Shown one piece after another: positions 1 to 8,003 of a DNA stretch of 64,000 nucleotides. Position 1 is the stretch's first letter; each line of letters begins with the position of its first letter. The notes under the pieces were generated by a model. It was not told the origin of the DNA. It did not search any database and was given only the letters and a program-made list of their open reading frames with translations. The DNA is from Phycisphaeraceae bacterium (GTDB lineage: Bacteria; Planctomycetota; Phycisphaerae; Phycisphaerales; UBA1924), in assembly GCA_020639135.1 (NCBI GenBank), contig JACKHE010000006.1, positions 1 through 64,000 of the forward strand, in the 5' to 3' direction. A program made the position numbers and the translations under genes.

Positions 1-50
1 CCCAGCGCGTAGGCGAGGACGATCACCGTGTTGTCGTCGGGGTTGTTCAC
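1..50 (-). CDS. CcmD-like small protein, N-terminus only
   Basis: Partial gene cut by the window edge. A GTG start at 50..48 overlaps the TGA stop of ccmC (GTGA), and the visible residues read MNNPDDNTVIVLAYALG. The position directly after ccmC and the start of a hydrophobic segment near the N-terminus fit the small single-span CcmD family, which holds the heme-loaded CcmC/CcmE complex together. Only 16-17 residues are visible, so the family call rests mostly on context. Confidence 0.4.
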   Translation of the reverse strand, partial: MNNPDDNTVIVLAYAL

Positions 51-760
51 GCGATGATCCTCCGGGGCTTGGCGGCGGCCGGCGCGGGGATCGGTTCAGG
101 CCCGGTGGCGGCGTGCGTCTGCCGGGCCTGCTGGACGCGGGTGAGGGTTGCGCGGGTGAGGATCAGCGCGACGGTGAGGAAGAGCACCGCGGCGAGCCAG
201 ACGAGCATGGTGTTGGCGGCGGCCGGGGCGCGCTCGACCGGCGCCAGGTGCGAACCCGGGAGCAGCCGGATCGAGAGGTACACGAGCGGCACGTCGAGGA
301 AGGCGAAGATGCCGAAGGCGGCGCTGCGCCAGGCGCGGAGTTCGGGCGTGTGCTGGAGGGCGCGGTTGATGACGTAGCCGACGTAGAGCAGCCACAGCGC
401 GAGGCTGAAGGTGAGCGGCGGGCTCCACTCCCACCAGTGCCCCCAGACGCGCTTGGCCCAGAGCATGCCGGTGCAGAGCACGATGAACCCCAGGAGCACG
501 ACGACCCTGGCGCCGGCGTCGCCCAGCGCGTCCCACTTGGGGTCGCGCCGCCAGAAGTAGGCGCAGTTGGCCGCGAAGACGATCGCGCAGCCGATGAGCA
601 TGTTGATCGCCGTCGCGAGGTGGAGGTACATGATGTGCTGGATCAGCCCGCGCTCGGCGTCGATGGGCGCAACCCACACCGCCATGGCGATGGCGGTCGC
701 CAGCAGCGTCAGCGTCGCCGTCCAGAAGGCGAGGAAGATGGCCTTGCCGCGGCGCGTCAT
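47..760 (-). CDS. ccmC: Heme exporter / cytochrome c biogenesis protein CcmC
   Basis: Polytopic inner-membrane protein of 237 residues with about six membrane segments. CcmC presents periplasmic heme to the chaperone CcmE in System I cytochrome c maturation. The tryptophan-rich heme-handling (WWD) motif is visible as WGHWWEWSPPLT around residues 106-117. It is flanked by the two expected periplasmic histidines, in MYLHLATA (about residue 47) and in LLPGSHLAP (about residue 169). Length matches the family (about 230-250). The ATG overlaps the stop of the upstream membrane protein (ATGA), so the pair is translationally coupled. A ccmD-like gene follows. The proline-rich C-terminal tail of about 20 residues is not part of the fold. 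Confidence 0.88.
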   Translation of the reverse strand: MTRRGKAIFLAFWTATLTLLATAIAMAVWVAPIDAERGLIQHIMYLHLATAINMLIGCAIVFAANCAYFWRRDPKWDALGDAGARVVVLLGFIVLCTGMLWAKRVWGHWWEWSPPLTFSLALWLLYVGYVINRALQHTPELRAWRSAAFGIFAFLDVPLVYLSIRLLPGSHLAPVERAPAAANTMLVWLAAVLFLTVALILTRATLTRVQQARQTHAATGPEPIPAPAAAKPRRIIA

Positions 761-1872
761 GGCTGGGGCTCCGCGGGGCTGGTGTCGCCGCTGCGCCGTC
801 CCCACCAGACGATGAGCGCGCCGATGCCGACGACCGCCAGCGCCACGCCGATCGTGATCGCGGTGGTGGCGATGTCCGCGCCGCCGCCGTCGGCGGCGCC
901 GGGGGTCTGCGCGACGGTTGCGGCGGCCTGCTCGACGCGCGGGCTGTCGATGTGCAGCCCGGCGGCGGTCCGCGGGGCCACGTTCCCGGCGTAGAACATC
1001 CTGAGCCGGCCCTGCTCGGTCTCCTTGGCGCTGAGGGCGCTCATCTCGATCGGCGTGATCAACCAGACTTCGTCCGGGACGAAGACCGCCAGTTCGTCGG
1101 TGGGCGCGGTGGTGGCGAAGGGGAGGTCCGCCTGGCCGTCGGTAGGGTCGATGATGTAGGAGAAGCGGTACAGCGTCGCGCCGGGCATGAGCGGCATCTG
1201 CACGGTCAGCGTGGCGCCGTCGAATGTGGTGCAGCACCAGCCGTGGAAGCCGGCGTCGAGCAGGACGTCCCGGGCGCCCCCGGGCAGTCCCAAGCGGACG
1301 GTGGTCGCCTTGCCGTTGGGCGCGGTCTCGCCGCCGGTCCAGGTGCGGTCGCCGGGGTTGGTGACGATGACGGACTCGGAGACGACGATGTGTCCCGACT
1401 CGGGCGTGAGCATGACCTGCCGGGAGCCGAGGCGCCACTGCGGCTCGTCGGTCGTCGCGTCGTACACGGTGATGTCGAGATCGGCCGAGGGTGATTCCGT
1501 CGTCAGCGGGGGGCCGGTCTCCTGGTAGGTGACGCCGGCGTGCTCGATGCTGATGACCGGCCTGACGCCGTCTCCGATCAGGAAGCCGTCGAACACCGTC
1601 TGGGAGTTCTCGTCGAGGGTTGACTCGAGGCTGCCGAGGCTGCCGAGGCTGTCGGGGCCGCTGAAGAGCTCGACGCGGACGGCGTCACCGCGCGCGGAGT
1701 TCGCGCCGGCAGTGCCCTGGATCGCGTGGACGACGAGTCGGCCTGTGGTGAGGGGCGAGGGGGGGGCTTCCGGAGCACCGGGGCTTTGCCCGGCGGCGGA
1801 TTGTGCGATCATGGCGAGCGCTGCCGCGATCAGGGTCCGCACCGCGCTGGCTTTGGGCCTGGTTCGCGCCAT
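757..1872 (-). CDS. Secreted single-span membrane protein in the ccm operon, unknown function
   Basis: Not recognised as a named family. The 371-residue product has an N-terminal signal peptide ending near the AQSAAGQ segment, a long beta-rich periplasmic region, and one C-terminal membrane helix (about residues 335-358) followed by a short basic, then proline-rich tail. This gives a periplasmic domain tethered to the inner membrane. A CC pair in FHGWCCTTF (about residue 215) is the only notable cysteine site and could take part in thiol chemistry; that is a guess. A GGGAG ribosome site precedes the ATG. The 4-nt overlap with ccmC suggests a role in heme delivery or apocytochrome handling. 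It lacks the CXXC and TPR patterns of CcmG/CcmH. Confidence 0.7.
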   Translation of the reverse strand: MARTRPKASAVRTLIAAALAMIAQSAAGQSPGAPEAPPSPLTTGRLVVHAIQGTAGANSARGDAVRVELFSGPDSLGSLGSLESTLDENSQTVFDGFLIGDGVRPVISIEHAGVTYQETGPPLTTESPSADLDITVYDATTDEPQWRLGSRQVMLTPESGHIVVSESVIVTNPGDRTWTGGETAPNGKATTVRLGLPGGARDVLLDAGFHGWCCTTFDGATLTVQMPLMPGATLYRFSYIIDPTDGQADLPFATTAPTDELAVFVPDEVWLITPIEMSALSAKETEQGRLRMFYAGNVAPRTAAGLHIDSPRVEQAAATVAQTPGAADGGGADIATTAITIGVALAVVGIGALIVWWGRRSGDTSPAEPQP

Positions 1873-1982
1873 TCTCTCGCTCCCTGAAAGTCATCGCGCG
1901 CGTGACGACACGCCGATGCGCCCGGATTATTCATGCAATCCTGGCGCCAGGGAAGCGCTGAATCATCTTGCGAGTTCAGGAT

Positions 1983-2840
1983 TTACCCGTCGTGGCAGCT
2001 GAGGCAGAGCCGGCTGCCGCTGTTGTCCATGACGAGTTTCGAGGGATTCTTTGCGTACACACTGTGGCACGAGCCGCATCCGATATTCCCGTCGAATAGG
2101 CGGATGCGGTCGTCGAGCGAGCCGGGATGCACCATCCGCGCCATGCCCTCGCGCGGTTTGCCCGATCTCTGGGCGAAGGGGATCCCGATGGGGTGCTCCG
2201 TGGCGAGGCTGCCGCCGAATCTCGCGCCGCCGTCGTGGGATCCACCGACGCCGGTCGCGAGTGCGCCGTCGTGGCATTCCAGGCAGGACGAGGATTCCCG
2301 GTCGAGGCCGGCGGCAATGACGCCGGGGCGGTCGTCCTGCCGGGAGTCATCGGGCCAGACGAGGTGCGCCTTGTCCACGGCGATGCTGTGCCCGCCGGTC
2401 GAGCTGAATGGGGAGTCCCGGTGGCAGGAGACGCACAGCGCGGCGGGCGCTAGGTTGCCCCGGAGCATCGGGGAGTGTTCGGTCCTCGCCCTGGCGTGGG
2501 ACGCGGACTGATCCCCGTCGTGGCAGGTGAGACAGGAGACTCGCCCGTTGGCGAGCGGGAGCTCGGTGCGCATCCCGGGCTTGAGCTGGACGCCGACCGG
2601 GTGGGAGAAGTCGGCCTTGACCTTGTGGCAGCCGTTGCAGTTGGCATCCGTCCAGGAGATGGCGATGGACGCCGGGGCCTGCGGAGCGCCGGGGGGGGCG
2701 CCGAGAGCGTCGGGTTCCGCGGCGGAATCGATTCCGGTGGCCGCGACGATCATCGCGGCGAACGGGATGAGCAGGGTCCGAATAAGCCGGTTCACGGCGC
2801 CGGCGGGCTTTGCACAGATCGTCGTTTTGTTGGAATCCAC
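1983..2840 (-). CDS. Secreted hexaheme c-type cytochrome
   Basis: Product of 285 residues with six CXXCH heme sites (CNGCH, CLTCH, CVSCH, CLECH, CGSCH, CLSCH); the last lies two residues from the C-terminus. A signal peptide follows an N-terminal extension (hydrophobic RTLLIPFAAMIVAA, about residues 21-34). The GTG start at 2840 is chosen because a GGAGG lies about 7 nt upstream; an internal GTG at residue 17 is the alternative. CLSCHDG and CLECHDG repeats are typical of the paired-CXXCH cytochrome families in metal- and mineral-respiring bacteria. It is transcribed away from the tetraheme gene and towards ccmC, 110 bp before the ccm-linked membrane gene. A periplasmic or cell-surface electron carrier is inferred. 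Confidence 0.85.
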   Translation of the reverse strand: MDSNKTTICAKPAGAVNRLIRTLLIPFAAMIVAATGIDSAAEPDALGAPPGAPQAPASIAISWTDANCNGCHKVKADFSHPVGVQLKPGMRTELPLANGRVSCLTCHDGDQSASHARARTEHSPMLRGNLAPAALCVSCHRDSPFSSTGGHSIAVDKAHLVWPDDSRQDDRPGVIAAGLDRESSSCLECHDGALATGVGGSHDGGARFGGSLATEHPIGIPFAQRSGKPREGMARMVHPGSLDDRIRLFDGNIGCGSCHSVYAKNPSKLVMDNSGSRLCLSCHDG

Positions 2841-3162
2841 CCCGCGCCTCCAAGCGTTCGCGGGTAGGTCGGCAGGGCGGATTGTGGAATCGAGAGTCTC
2901 CGGGCATGGGGCGGGGCTGGATCGATTCTTCCGCGCTTTGGGAGGATTCTCGGGATCGGATTCTCAGTTTTCGGAATAATGATCGGGGTGCGAGGTCGAA
3001 CCCCCTCAGAAATGAAGAGAATGAGGTCAGAAAATCCGCGACATGGCGCCAGTCTTGCATTATTCCTGGAGTAGTGAGATCGGCGGTGCGTCGGGCCCTG
3101 CCTGGTACAGCCCCGGAGCCGCCGGAGAAAAATCAGCATTGACCGCTGAGAGAGGAACTGCC
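2841..3162 (+). other. Divergent intergenic region, hexaheme / tetraheme genes
   Basis: 322 bp without a convincing gene, and lower in GC than its surroundings. It holds the sigma-54 promoter at 3044-3059, an imperfect hairpin around GGGGT/ACCCC near 2983-3004, and a direct repeat GAGGTC (near 2992 and 3025) upstream of the promoter, where an enhancer-binding protein could sit. No promoter was recognised for the minus-strand hexaheme gene. Confidence 0.5.
3044..3059 (+). promoter_or_regulatory. Sigma-54 (RpoN) promoter of the tetraheme cytochrome gene
   Basis: TGGCGCC-AGTC-TTGCA carries the invariant GG (-24) and GC (-12) exactly 10 nt apart, and matches the TGGCAC-N5-TTGC consensus except at one position. 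It lies on the coding strand about 104 nt before the ATG at 3163. The window also encodes a sigma-54-dependent NtrC-type activator (14530-15906), a plausible regulator of this promoter. The match was found by eye; transcription was not tested. Confidence 0.7.
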
Positions 3163-3780
3163 ATGAAGACGAAACAACTGCTCCTGGGTCTGGCGGCCTC
3201 GGCGACTCTGGCCACAATGGCCTCCGCCCAGATCGTCGGGTCGCGGCACGATTTCTCGTCCAACTCCTGGTCGGACGGTGAGATCTGCAAGCCCTGCCAT
3301 ACGCCCCACTTCGCGATGGCCGACCTGCCCCGCCTGTGGAACCACGAGCTGACCACGGCCACGAACTACATCCTGCACGAAGGCTCCGGCACCGTTGAGG
3401 ATGACTTCGACCTGATCAGCCGCCTGTGCCTTTCCTGCCACGACGGCACCGTCGCGCTGGACAGCTTCGGCGGCCAGACCGGCACGGAGTTCATCCCCTC
3501 CAGCGCGAACCTGGGCGTTGATTTCACGAACGACCACCCGGTCGGCTCGGACGCCCTGTATCCCCCGGACCCGCAGCCCTCGTGGTGGGCCGGCGCGTTC
3601 AACGATCCCTCCACGTTCCCCAGCCGCGTCGGCCTGGAGGACTGGGTGGACCCGAATGGCGTGACGCAGAAGGTTGTCGGCTGTGCGACGTGCCACAACC
3701 CGCACAACCGCGACGGCTTTGACCTGCTGAACATCAGCAACAACGCCAGCGCGCTGTGCCTGACCTGCCACATCAAGTAA
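3163..3780 (+). CDS. Secreted tetraheme c-type cytochrome
   Basis: 205-residue protein with a clean signal peptide (MKTKQLLLGLAASATLATMA, cleavage after ASA) and four CXXCH sites (CKPCH, CLSCH, CATCH, CLTCH). The start is the ATG at 3163 after an AGAGGAA ribosome site; the open frame extends further upstream but without a signal sequence. The N-terminal pattern S-R-H-D-F-S ... C-K-P-C-H-T-P-H ... L-W-N-H recurs at the start of the 12-heme protein at 9033, so the two share an ancestral module. It is preceded by a sigma-54 promoter and followed by its own terminator, so it is a single-gene transcript that may be made in large amounts. Heme number and size resemble small tetraheme shuttles and tetraheme filament cytochromes; the sequence alone does not say which. 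Confidence 0.87.
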   Translation: MKTKQLLLGLAASATLATMASAQIVGSRHDFSSNSWSDGEICKPCHTPHFAMADLPRLWNHELTTATNYILHEGSGTVEDDFDLISRLCLSCHDGTVALDSFGGQTGTEFIPSSANLGVDFTNDHPVGSDALYPPDPQPSWWAGAFNDPSTFPSRVGLEDWVDPNGVTQKVVGCATCHNPHNRDGFDLLNISNNASALCLTCHIK

Positions 3781-3811
3781 GCCAAGCCTCTCTCTTGGCC
3801 AGTGATCATCG

Positions 3812-3854
3812 CCCCGGTGATGGCGCGCCCGCGTCGATCACCGGGGTGTTTTTT
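3812..3854 (+). terminator. Rho-independent terminator after the tetraheme gene
   Basis: Perfect 9-bp stem CCCCGGTGA / TCACCGGGG with a 17-nt loop, followed by TGTTTTTT. It separates the tetraheme transcript from the NHL/cytochrome operon that starts at 3985. Confidence 0.85.
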
Positions 3855-3984
3855 CGCTCTTGATTCAGGCGGCGCCGGCTTCCCGGGACGCGAGCGGTCC
3901 CCGCCCGGCGCCTTGGCGGCCGTTCCGGTCCATTCGGGAGCGATTTGTCTATGATCGCCCGAATCTTTCAGGAGACCCAGAACG

Positions 3985-5271
3985 ATGCGACCCCGCACCC
4001 ATCACGGAATCCGGATCGGCGCGGTCGGCGCTGCGATGATGATCGCCAGTGTCCTGACCTCCGGCTGCTCCTCGACGAGGACCACGACCGCGCAGGACGT
4101 CACGCCCGAGTCCTACTCCTTCTGGCCCCTGCCCCCGGACGAGCCCAGGATCCAGTTCGTCAAGTCGTTCCGGTCCAGCGCCGACGTGCGCAAGGACAGG
4201 CAGAGCGACCTCGCCAAGATCGTATTCGGCGATGAGAGCGAGCAGGAGGCGGCGATCCAGAAGCCCTACGGCGTGGATCTGCACGCCGGGAAGATCTACG
4301 TCTGCGACATCCGCAGGCCCGGGATCGAGGTGCTCGATCTCACGAACAACCAGGTCAGGCTCGTGGGCATCCGGGGTGTCAACAGGCTGGTGCACCCGGT
4401 GGACGTCGCGGTCGCCGATGACGGGACGATCTACGTCGCCGACAACGAGCGGAACGCCGTGATCGTCTTCGGGCCCGACGAGCGGTACGCGCGGACCATC
4501 GGGCGGCAGGGGATGAAGCCGGTCAGCGTGGCCGTGCACGGCGAGCGGCTTTACGTGTGCGACCTCACGGCGCAGCAGGTGGAGATCTTCGACCGCGCCA
4601 GCGGCGACTCCGTCGGGAGGTTCGGGTCGGTGGGCGACGGCGACGGGGAGTTCCGCGTGCCCCTGGGCGTGGACACGGACCGGCAGGGCAACGTGTACGT
4701 CTCCGACATGATGCGCGCCCGGGTGCAGAAGTTCACTCCCGACGGCGAGTACGCCGGCGGGGTCGGCGAGCTGGGCGACTACGCCGGCTCCTTCGCCAGG
4801 CCGAAGCAGCTGGCCGTGGACTCGGAGGGGATCGTCTATGTCGTGGACTCGGCGTTCCAGAACGTGCAGATGTTCAACGAGGATTTCGCGCTGCTGATGT
4901 CCTTCGGCGCGGCGGGGAACTTCCCCGGGGCCCTGAACCTCCCCGCCGGGATCGCCGTCTCGGACGATCGCCTGGACCTCTACCAGAACCTCATCCATCC
5001 CGGGTTCAAGGCGCGGCGTCTGATCGCGGTGACGAACCAGTTCGGCCCCGCGAAGGTGGCGATCTACGCGCTGGGCGAGATCCGCGAGGGGTGGACGAAG
5101 GAGCAGCTGCAGGCGTCATCGCGCGAGGTCTCCGCGGGTGTCGGCGAGAATGCGCGGCTGACGCCGCTGCAGTCCACCGGGGATGTCGAGCCGGGCCAGC
5201 AGCCGCCGGACGAATCGCCCCCCGAGGAGCCGGGCGGAACGACCGGCGGAAGCGGGGGGAGCCGGCGTTGA
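3985..5271 (+). CDS. NHL-repeat beta-propeller lipoprotein
   Basis: 428-residue lipoprotein: signal peptide with lipobox LTSGC, so Cys at about residue 28 would be lipidated. After a short linker comes the segment WPLPPDEPRIQFVKSF, shared with the second NHL lipoprotein at 7951, then a six-bladed NHL propeller made of repeats such as PYGVDLHAGKIYVCD, VAVADDGTIYVAD and LGVDTDRQGNVYVSD, then a low-complexity Pro/Gly/Glu tail. An AGGAGA ribosome site precedes the ATG. First gene of a tight plus-strand operon: NHL lipoprotein, pentaheme lipoprotein, beta-barrel, NHL lipoprotein, 12-heme cytochrome. NHL propellers of this kind also occur beside outer-membrane cytochrome genes in Geobacter-type bacteria (known association). 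A scaffold or assembly role is inferred. Confidence 0.85.
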   Translation: MRPRTHHGIRIGAVGAAMMIASVLTSGCSSTRTTTAQDVTPESYSFWPLPPDEPRIQFVKSFRSSADVRKDRQSDLAKIVFGDESEQEAAIQKPYGVDLHAGKIYVCDIRRPGIEVLDLTNNQVRLVGIRGVNRLVHPVDVAVADDGTIYVADNERNAVIVFGPDERYARTIGRQGMKPVSVAVHGERLYVCDLTAQQVEIFDRASGDSVGRFGSVGDGDGEFRVPLGVDTDRQGNVYVSDMMRARVQKFTPDGEYAGGVGELGDYAGSFARPKQLAVDSEGIVYVVDSAFQNVQMFNEDFALLMSFGAAGNFPGALNLPAGIAVSDDRLDLYQNLIHPGFKARRLIAVTNQFGPAKVAIYALGEIREGWTKEQLQASSREVSAGVGENARLTPLQSTGDVEPGQQPPDESPPEEPGGTTGGSGGSRR

Positions 5272-5948
5272 TCGGACCAGTCCCGAGGCGCCCGGAGCGG
5301 TGGCCGGGGCGCCGCGGGTTGGCCCTCGGCGCGCTGGCGCTGGCGCTGGCGATTGATGTCGTGTGGGCCGGCTGTTCGATCGAGAAGAACTACGACCTGC
5401 TCAGTTTCTTCTTCGACGGGGTGCCGAACCCGAACGCGCTGCCCGTCGCCGCGTCCGCGGGCGGGTCTCCCGCCGCGATGCGGCTCAGCGCGACGTACAC
5501 CGCGCACCAGCCGTACCTGGATCAGCGCTGCGTCGAGTGTCACGGGAGCCGTTTCGACATGCAGTCCGTGACGTCCGCGGTGTGTCTCAAGTGTCACGAG
5601 GGGGTGCGTGAGCAGTTCCGTCACATGCACGGCCCGGTGGCGTTCGGCGCGTGCCTGTGGTGCCACGTGCCGCACGAGTCGGCGTACCCCGCGCTGCTCA
5701 AGGGCGAGCCTCGGGCGGTGTGCACGCAGTGCCACGACTCGAGCGTGCTGCCGACGGCGGATGTCAGCGAGCACCGGCAGGAGTCCACGGTCTCGTGCCT
5801 GGCGTGCCACTACGGGCACGGTCACAGCGCGCGGTACATGCTGCGCGAGGACCGTCCGGCGAGCGCGCCGTACGTCGAGCCCCTGTCGGCGCCGAGCGGC
5901 GAGACGGATTCGGCGGATCCCGTCGCGGATCAGGAGGGGGATGGCTGA
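5268..5948 (+). CDS. Pentaheme c-type cytochrome lipoprotein
   Basis: 226-residue product with a hydrophobic signal segment ending in lipobox VVWAGC (Cys about residue 37), then five CXXCH sites: CVECH, CLKCH, CLWCH, CTQCH, CLACH. The start is a TTG at 5268 that overlaps the stop of the preceding NHL gene (TTGA); no ATG lies before the signal sequence, so this start is well supported. The stop at 5948 directly abuts the beta-barrel gene. Lipid-anchored periplasmic cytochromes next to a barrel are the inner partner in porin-cytochrome conduits (known architecture, e.g. OmaB or ExtA-type), and this protein is the natural candidate to dock at the barrel from the periplasmic side. The His-rich stretch GHGHSARY follows the last heme site. 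Confidence 0.85.
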   Translation: MIGPVPRRPERWPGRRGLALGALALALAIDVVWAGCSIEKNYDLLSFFFDGVPNPNALPVAASAGGSPAAMRLSATYTAHQPYLDQRCVECHGSRFDMQSVTSAVCLKCHEGVREQFRHMHGPVAFGACLWCHVPHESAYPALLKGEPRAVCTQCHDSSVLPTADVSEHRQESTVSCLACHYGHGHSARYMLREDRPASAPYVEPLSAPSGETDSADPVADQEGDG

Positions 5949-5996
5949 TTGCCGGCGCGAGGAACCTCGTCCATCCAGGGGCCGGGCCGCCGAGTC

Positions 5997-8003
5997 ATGG
6001 CGGCGGCGCTGATGCTGGCGTTGGCGTCGGCGCTGGCGGTCGGCGCGTCCGCGCGGGCGCAGTCCGGGGACGAGGGCCCGGTGATCGTGGGCGAGTCGCG
6101 GGAGCGATTCCGGGACTTCGAGCTGGACCGGTTCGAGGCGTCGCTGCAGTTCTACACGCGGTACCTCAACGACCGGATCAAGCAGAACGGGGCGCCGACC
6201 CGGCGTGACTCGGAGCTGCTCTTCCGGGAATCGCTGGGGATCTCCACCCGGGCGTTCATCGGTCACCGGAACCTGATCGATCTCACCGCCGACGCGAGCC
6301 TGGGCTTCGACGACAACAAGATCGACAGCGACTCGCAGGGCATCTTCAACGAGCACGAGTCGGACCTGTACTCCGAGTTCAACATCAACGCCCTGATCCT
6401 GGGCAAGGGCCCGGCGCCGGTGAATGTGTTCGCCCGGCGGTCCCAGTCGCTGCTCGACCGCTCGTTCGCGGGCTCGATCGACACGACGACGACAGAGCTC
6501 GGCGCCAACGTGCGGCTGTTCGCCGAGACCGCCCCGACGACGCTGGAGCTGACGCACCGGACGGAGGACCTGAACGACCGGCTGGGTCTGGTGCGCGACA
6601 ACCGCACCGAGGACACGCTCACGCTGCTGAGCAACTGGCGCCCGGGCGAGCGGCAGCGGCTGAGTCTCGACTACACCCTCAAGTTCGTCGATGAGCAGCG
6701 GCGCACCGTTGACACCAACTACACGAGGCAGACCGGGCAGGTGATCCACGAGCTGGACTTCGGGCCCGAGAACGAGCACGACCTCCGCTCGGCGCTTCTG
6801 TTCCGCAACCAGTCGGGCGACTTCCGTGAGAACACCCTCCGCCTCACCGAGACGCTCTCGCTCCACCATTCCGACACGCTGCGGTCGCGCTACAACCTCA
6901 CGCTCGAGGACCGCGACGTCTCGGGGCAGACGCAGCGGCTGGCGCAGGGCAGGGCGATCGTCCGGCACGAGCTCTTCGCGAGCCTCGTCACGACCGCCAG
7001 CGCCGGCGCGAGCCGGACCGAGGTCCCCAACGACGACTTCACCCGCGACGAGTTCGACGCCGACGTCAACTTCGAGTACACGAAGCGCGTCCCCTACGGG
7101 AGGTTCAACGCCTCCGTCTCGCTCGCGGCGCTGCGGCTGGACGAGAGCGACCGGGGGAGGCCGATCACGATCTTCGATGCGCCGCGCACGCTCAGCAGCG
7201 GCGTCCCGGCGCTGCTGTTCGGCGGGACCATCCTCGAGGACTCGCTCGTGATCTCCGATCTCTCGGGGAGCGTGTTCTACACCGACGGGCTGGATTACAC
7301 CTCCACGGCGTTCTCCGACCGGCTCGAGCTGCTGCGGATCATCACCGGATCGATCGCGGAGGGGCAGACGGTGCTGGTCGATTACACGCTGGGGCCCGAG
7401 CCCGCGGCGACGGTCGATACGCTCTCGTACGCGCTCGCCGCCCGGTACACCGTCGAGCGGGGCTCGCTCCGGGGATTCTCGCCCTACGCCGAATACCGCG
7501 ACGTCTCGCAGAAGATCAGCCCCGCCGGTTCGAGGATCCCCATCGAGACGACGACGCTGCGCTACGGGGCGGACTACCGCGTGGGGCAGCTGACCTTCAA
7601 CGGCGAGGTGGAGAACCGGGACAGCAGCGTCTCGCCCTTCGATGCGCTCCGCGCCAGCGCCCGGTACGACCAGCGGCTCGGGCTCAACTCCTACATGACG
7701 GTGAACCTGTCGCACGAGGACTTTGACTTCAACAGCTCGCGGGGTTCGCTGACCATCGACCGCGCCTTCCTCGACGGGGTGCAGGAGCTCACCGACGGGC
7801 TGACCCTCCGGCTCCGCCTGCTCTACCGCATGGAGAACGACAGCCTCTCCGGGGACACCACGGGCTTCGAGCAGACCGTCGAGCTCAACTGGAAGCTCCG
7901 CCAGACCACCATGTTCCTTTCGATCCGCAACTCCGATCTGGAGACCGACGATGCGCAGACGCAATCACAGGCGATCGCGTTCGGCCTTACGCGGCGCTTC
8001 TGA
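5997..8003 (+). CDS. Outer-membrane beta-barrel protein of a porin-cytochrome cluster
   Basis: 668 residues from the ATG at 5997 (signal peptide, cleavage near ASARAQ); a TTG at 5949, right after the upstream stop, would add 16 residues. The mature part is a long series of alternating polar/hydrophobic strands rich in aromatic girdle residues and short Asp/Arg turns, and ends in LTRRF: a C-terminal Phe is the beta-signal recognised by the Bam machinery. A region around residues 395-460 (GSVFYTDGLDYTS ... GQTVLVDYTL) breaks the strand pattern and looks like a soluble insert. No sequence identity to MtrB, OmbB or ExtD was recognised by eye, but size and location between a lipid-anchored 5-heme and a secreted 12-heme cytochrome fit the pore of a trans-outer-membrane electron conduit. 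The 3' end overlaps the next gene by 53 nt. Confidence 0.8.
   Translation: MAAALMLALASALAVGASARAQSGDEGPVIVGESRERFRDFELDRFEASLQFYTRYLNDRIKQNGAPTRRDSELLFRESLGISTRAFIGHRNLIDLTADASLGFDDNKIDSDSQGIFNEHESDLYSEFNINALILGKGPAPVNVFARRSQSLLDRSFAGSIDTTTTELGANVRLFAETAPTTLELTHRTEDLNDRLGLVRDNRTEDTLTLLSNWRPGERQRLSLDYTLKFVDEQRRTVDTNYTRQTGQVIHELDFGPENEHDLRSALLFRNQSGDFRENTLRLTETLSLHHSDTLRSRYNLTLEDRDVSGQTQRLAQGRAIVRHELFASLVTTASAGASRTEVPNDDFTRDEFDADVNFEYTKRVPYGRFNASVSLAALRLDESDRGRPITIFDAPRTLSSGVPALLFGGTILEDSLVISDLSGSVFYTDGLDYTSTAFSDRLELLRIITGSIAEGQTVLVDYTLGPEPAATVDTLSYALAARYTVERGSLRGFSPYAEYRDVSQKISPAGSRIPIETTTLRYGADYRVGQLTFNGEVENRDSSVSPFDALRASARYDQRLGLNSYMTVNLSHEDFDFNSSRGSLTIDRAFLDGVQELTDGLTLRLRLLYRMENDSLSGDTTGFEQTVELNWKLRQTTMFLSIRNSDLETDDAQTQSQAIAFGLTRRF

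Noticed and set aside
5064..7964. 966-codon open frame on the minus strand
   Set aside because: Antisense to the NHL, pentaheme and barrel genes. Arg/Val/Glu-rich composition with no domain; a by-product of high GC at third positions.
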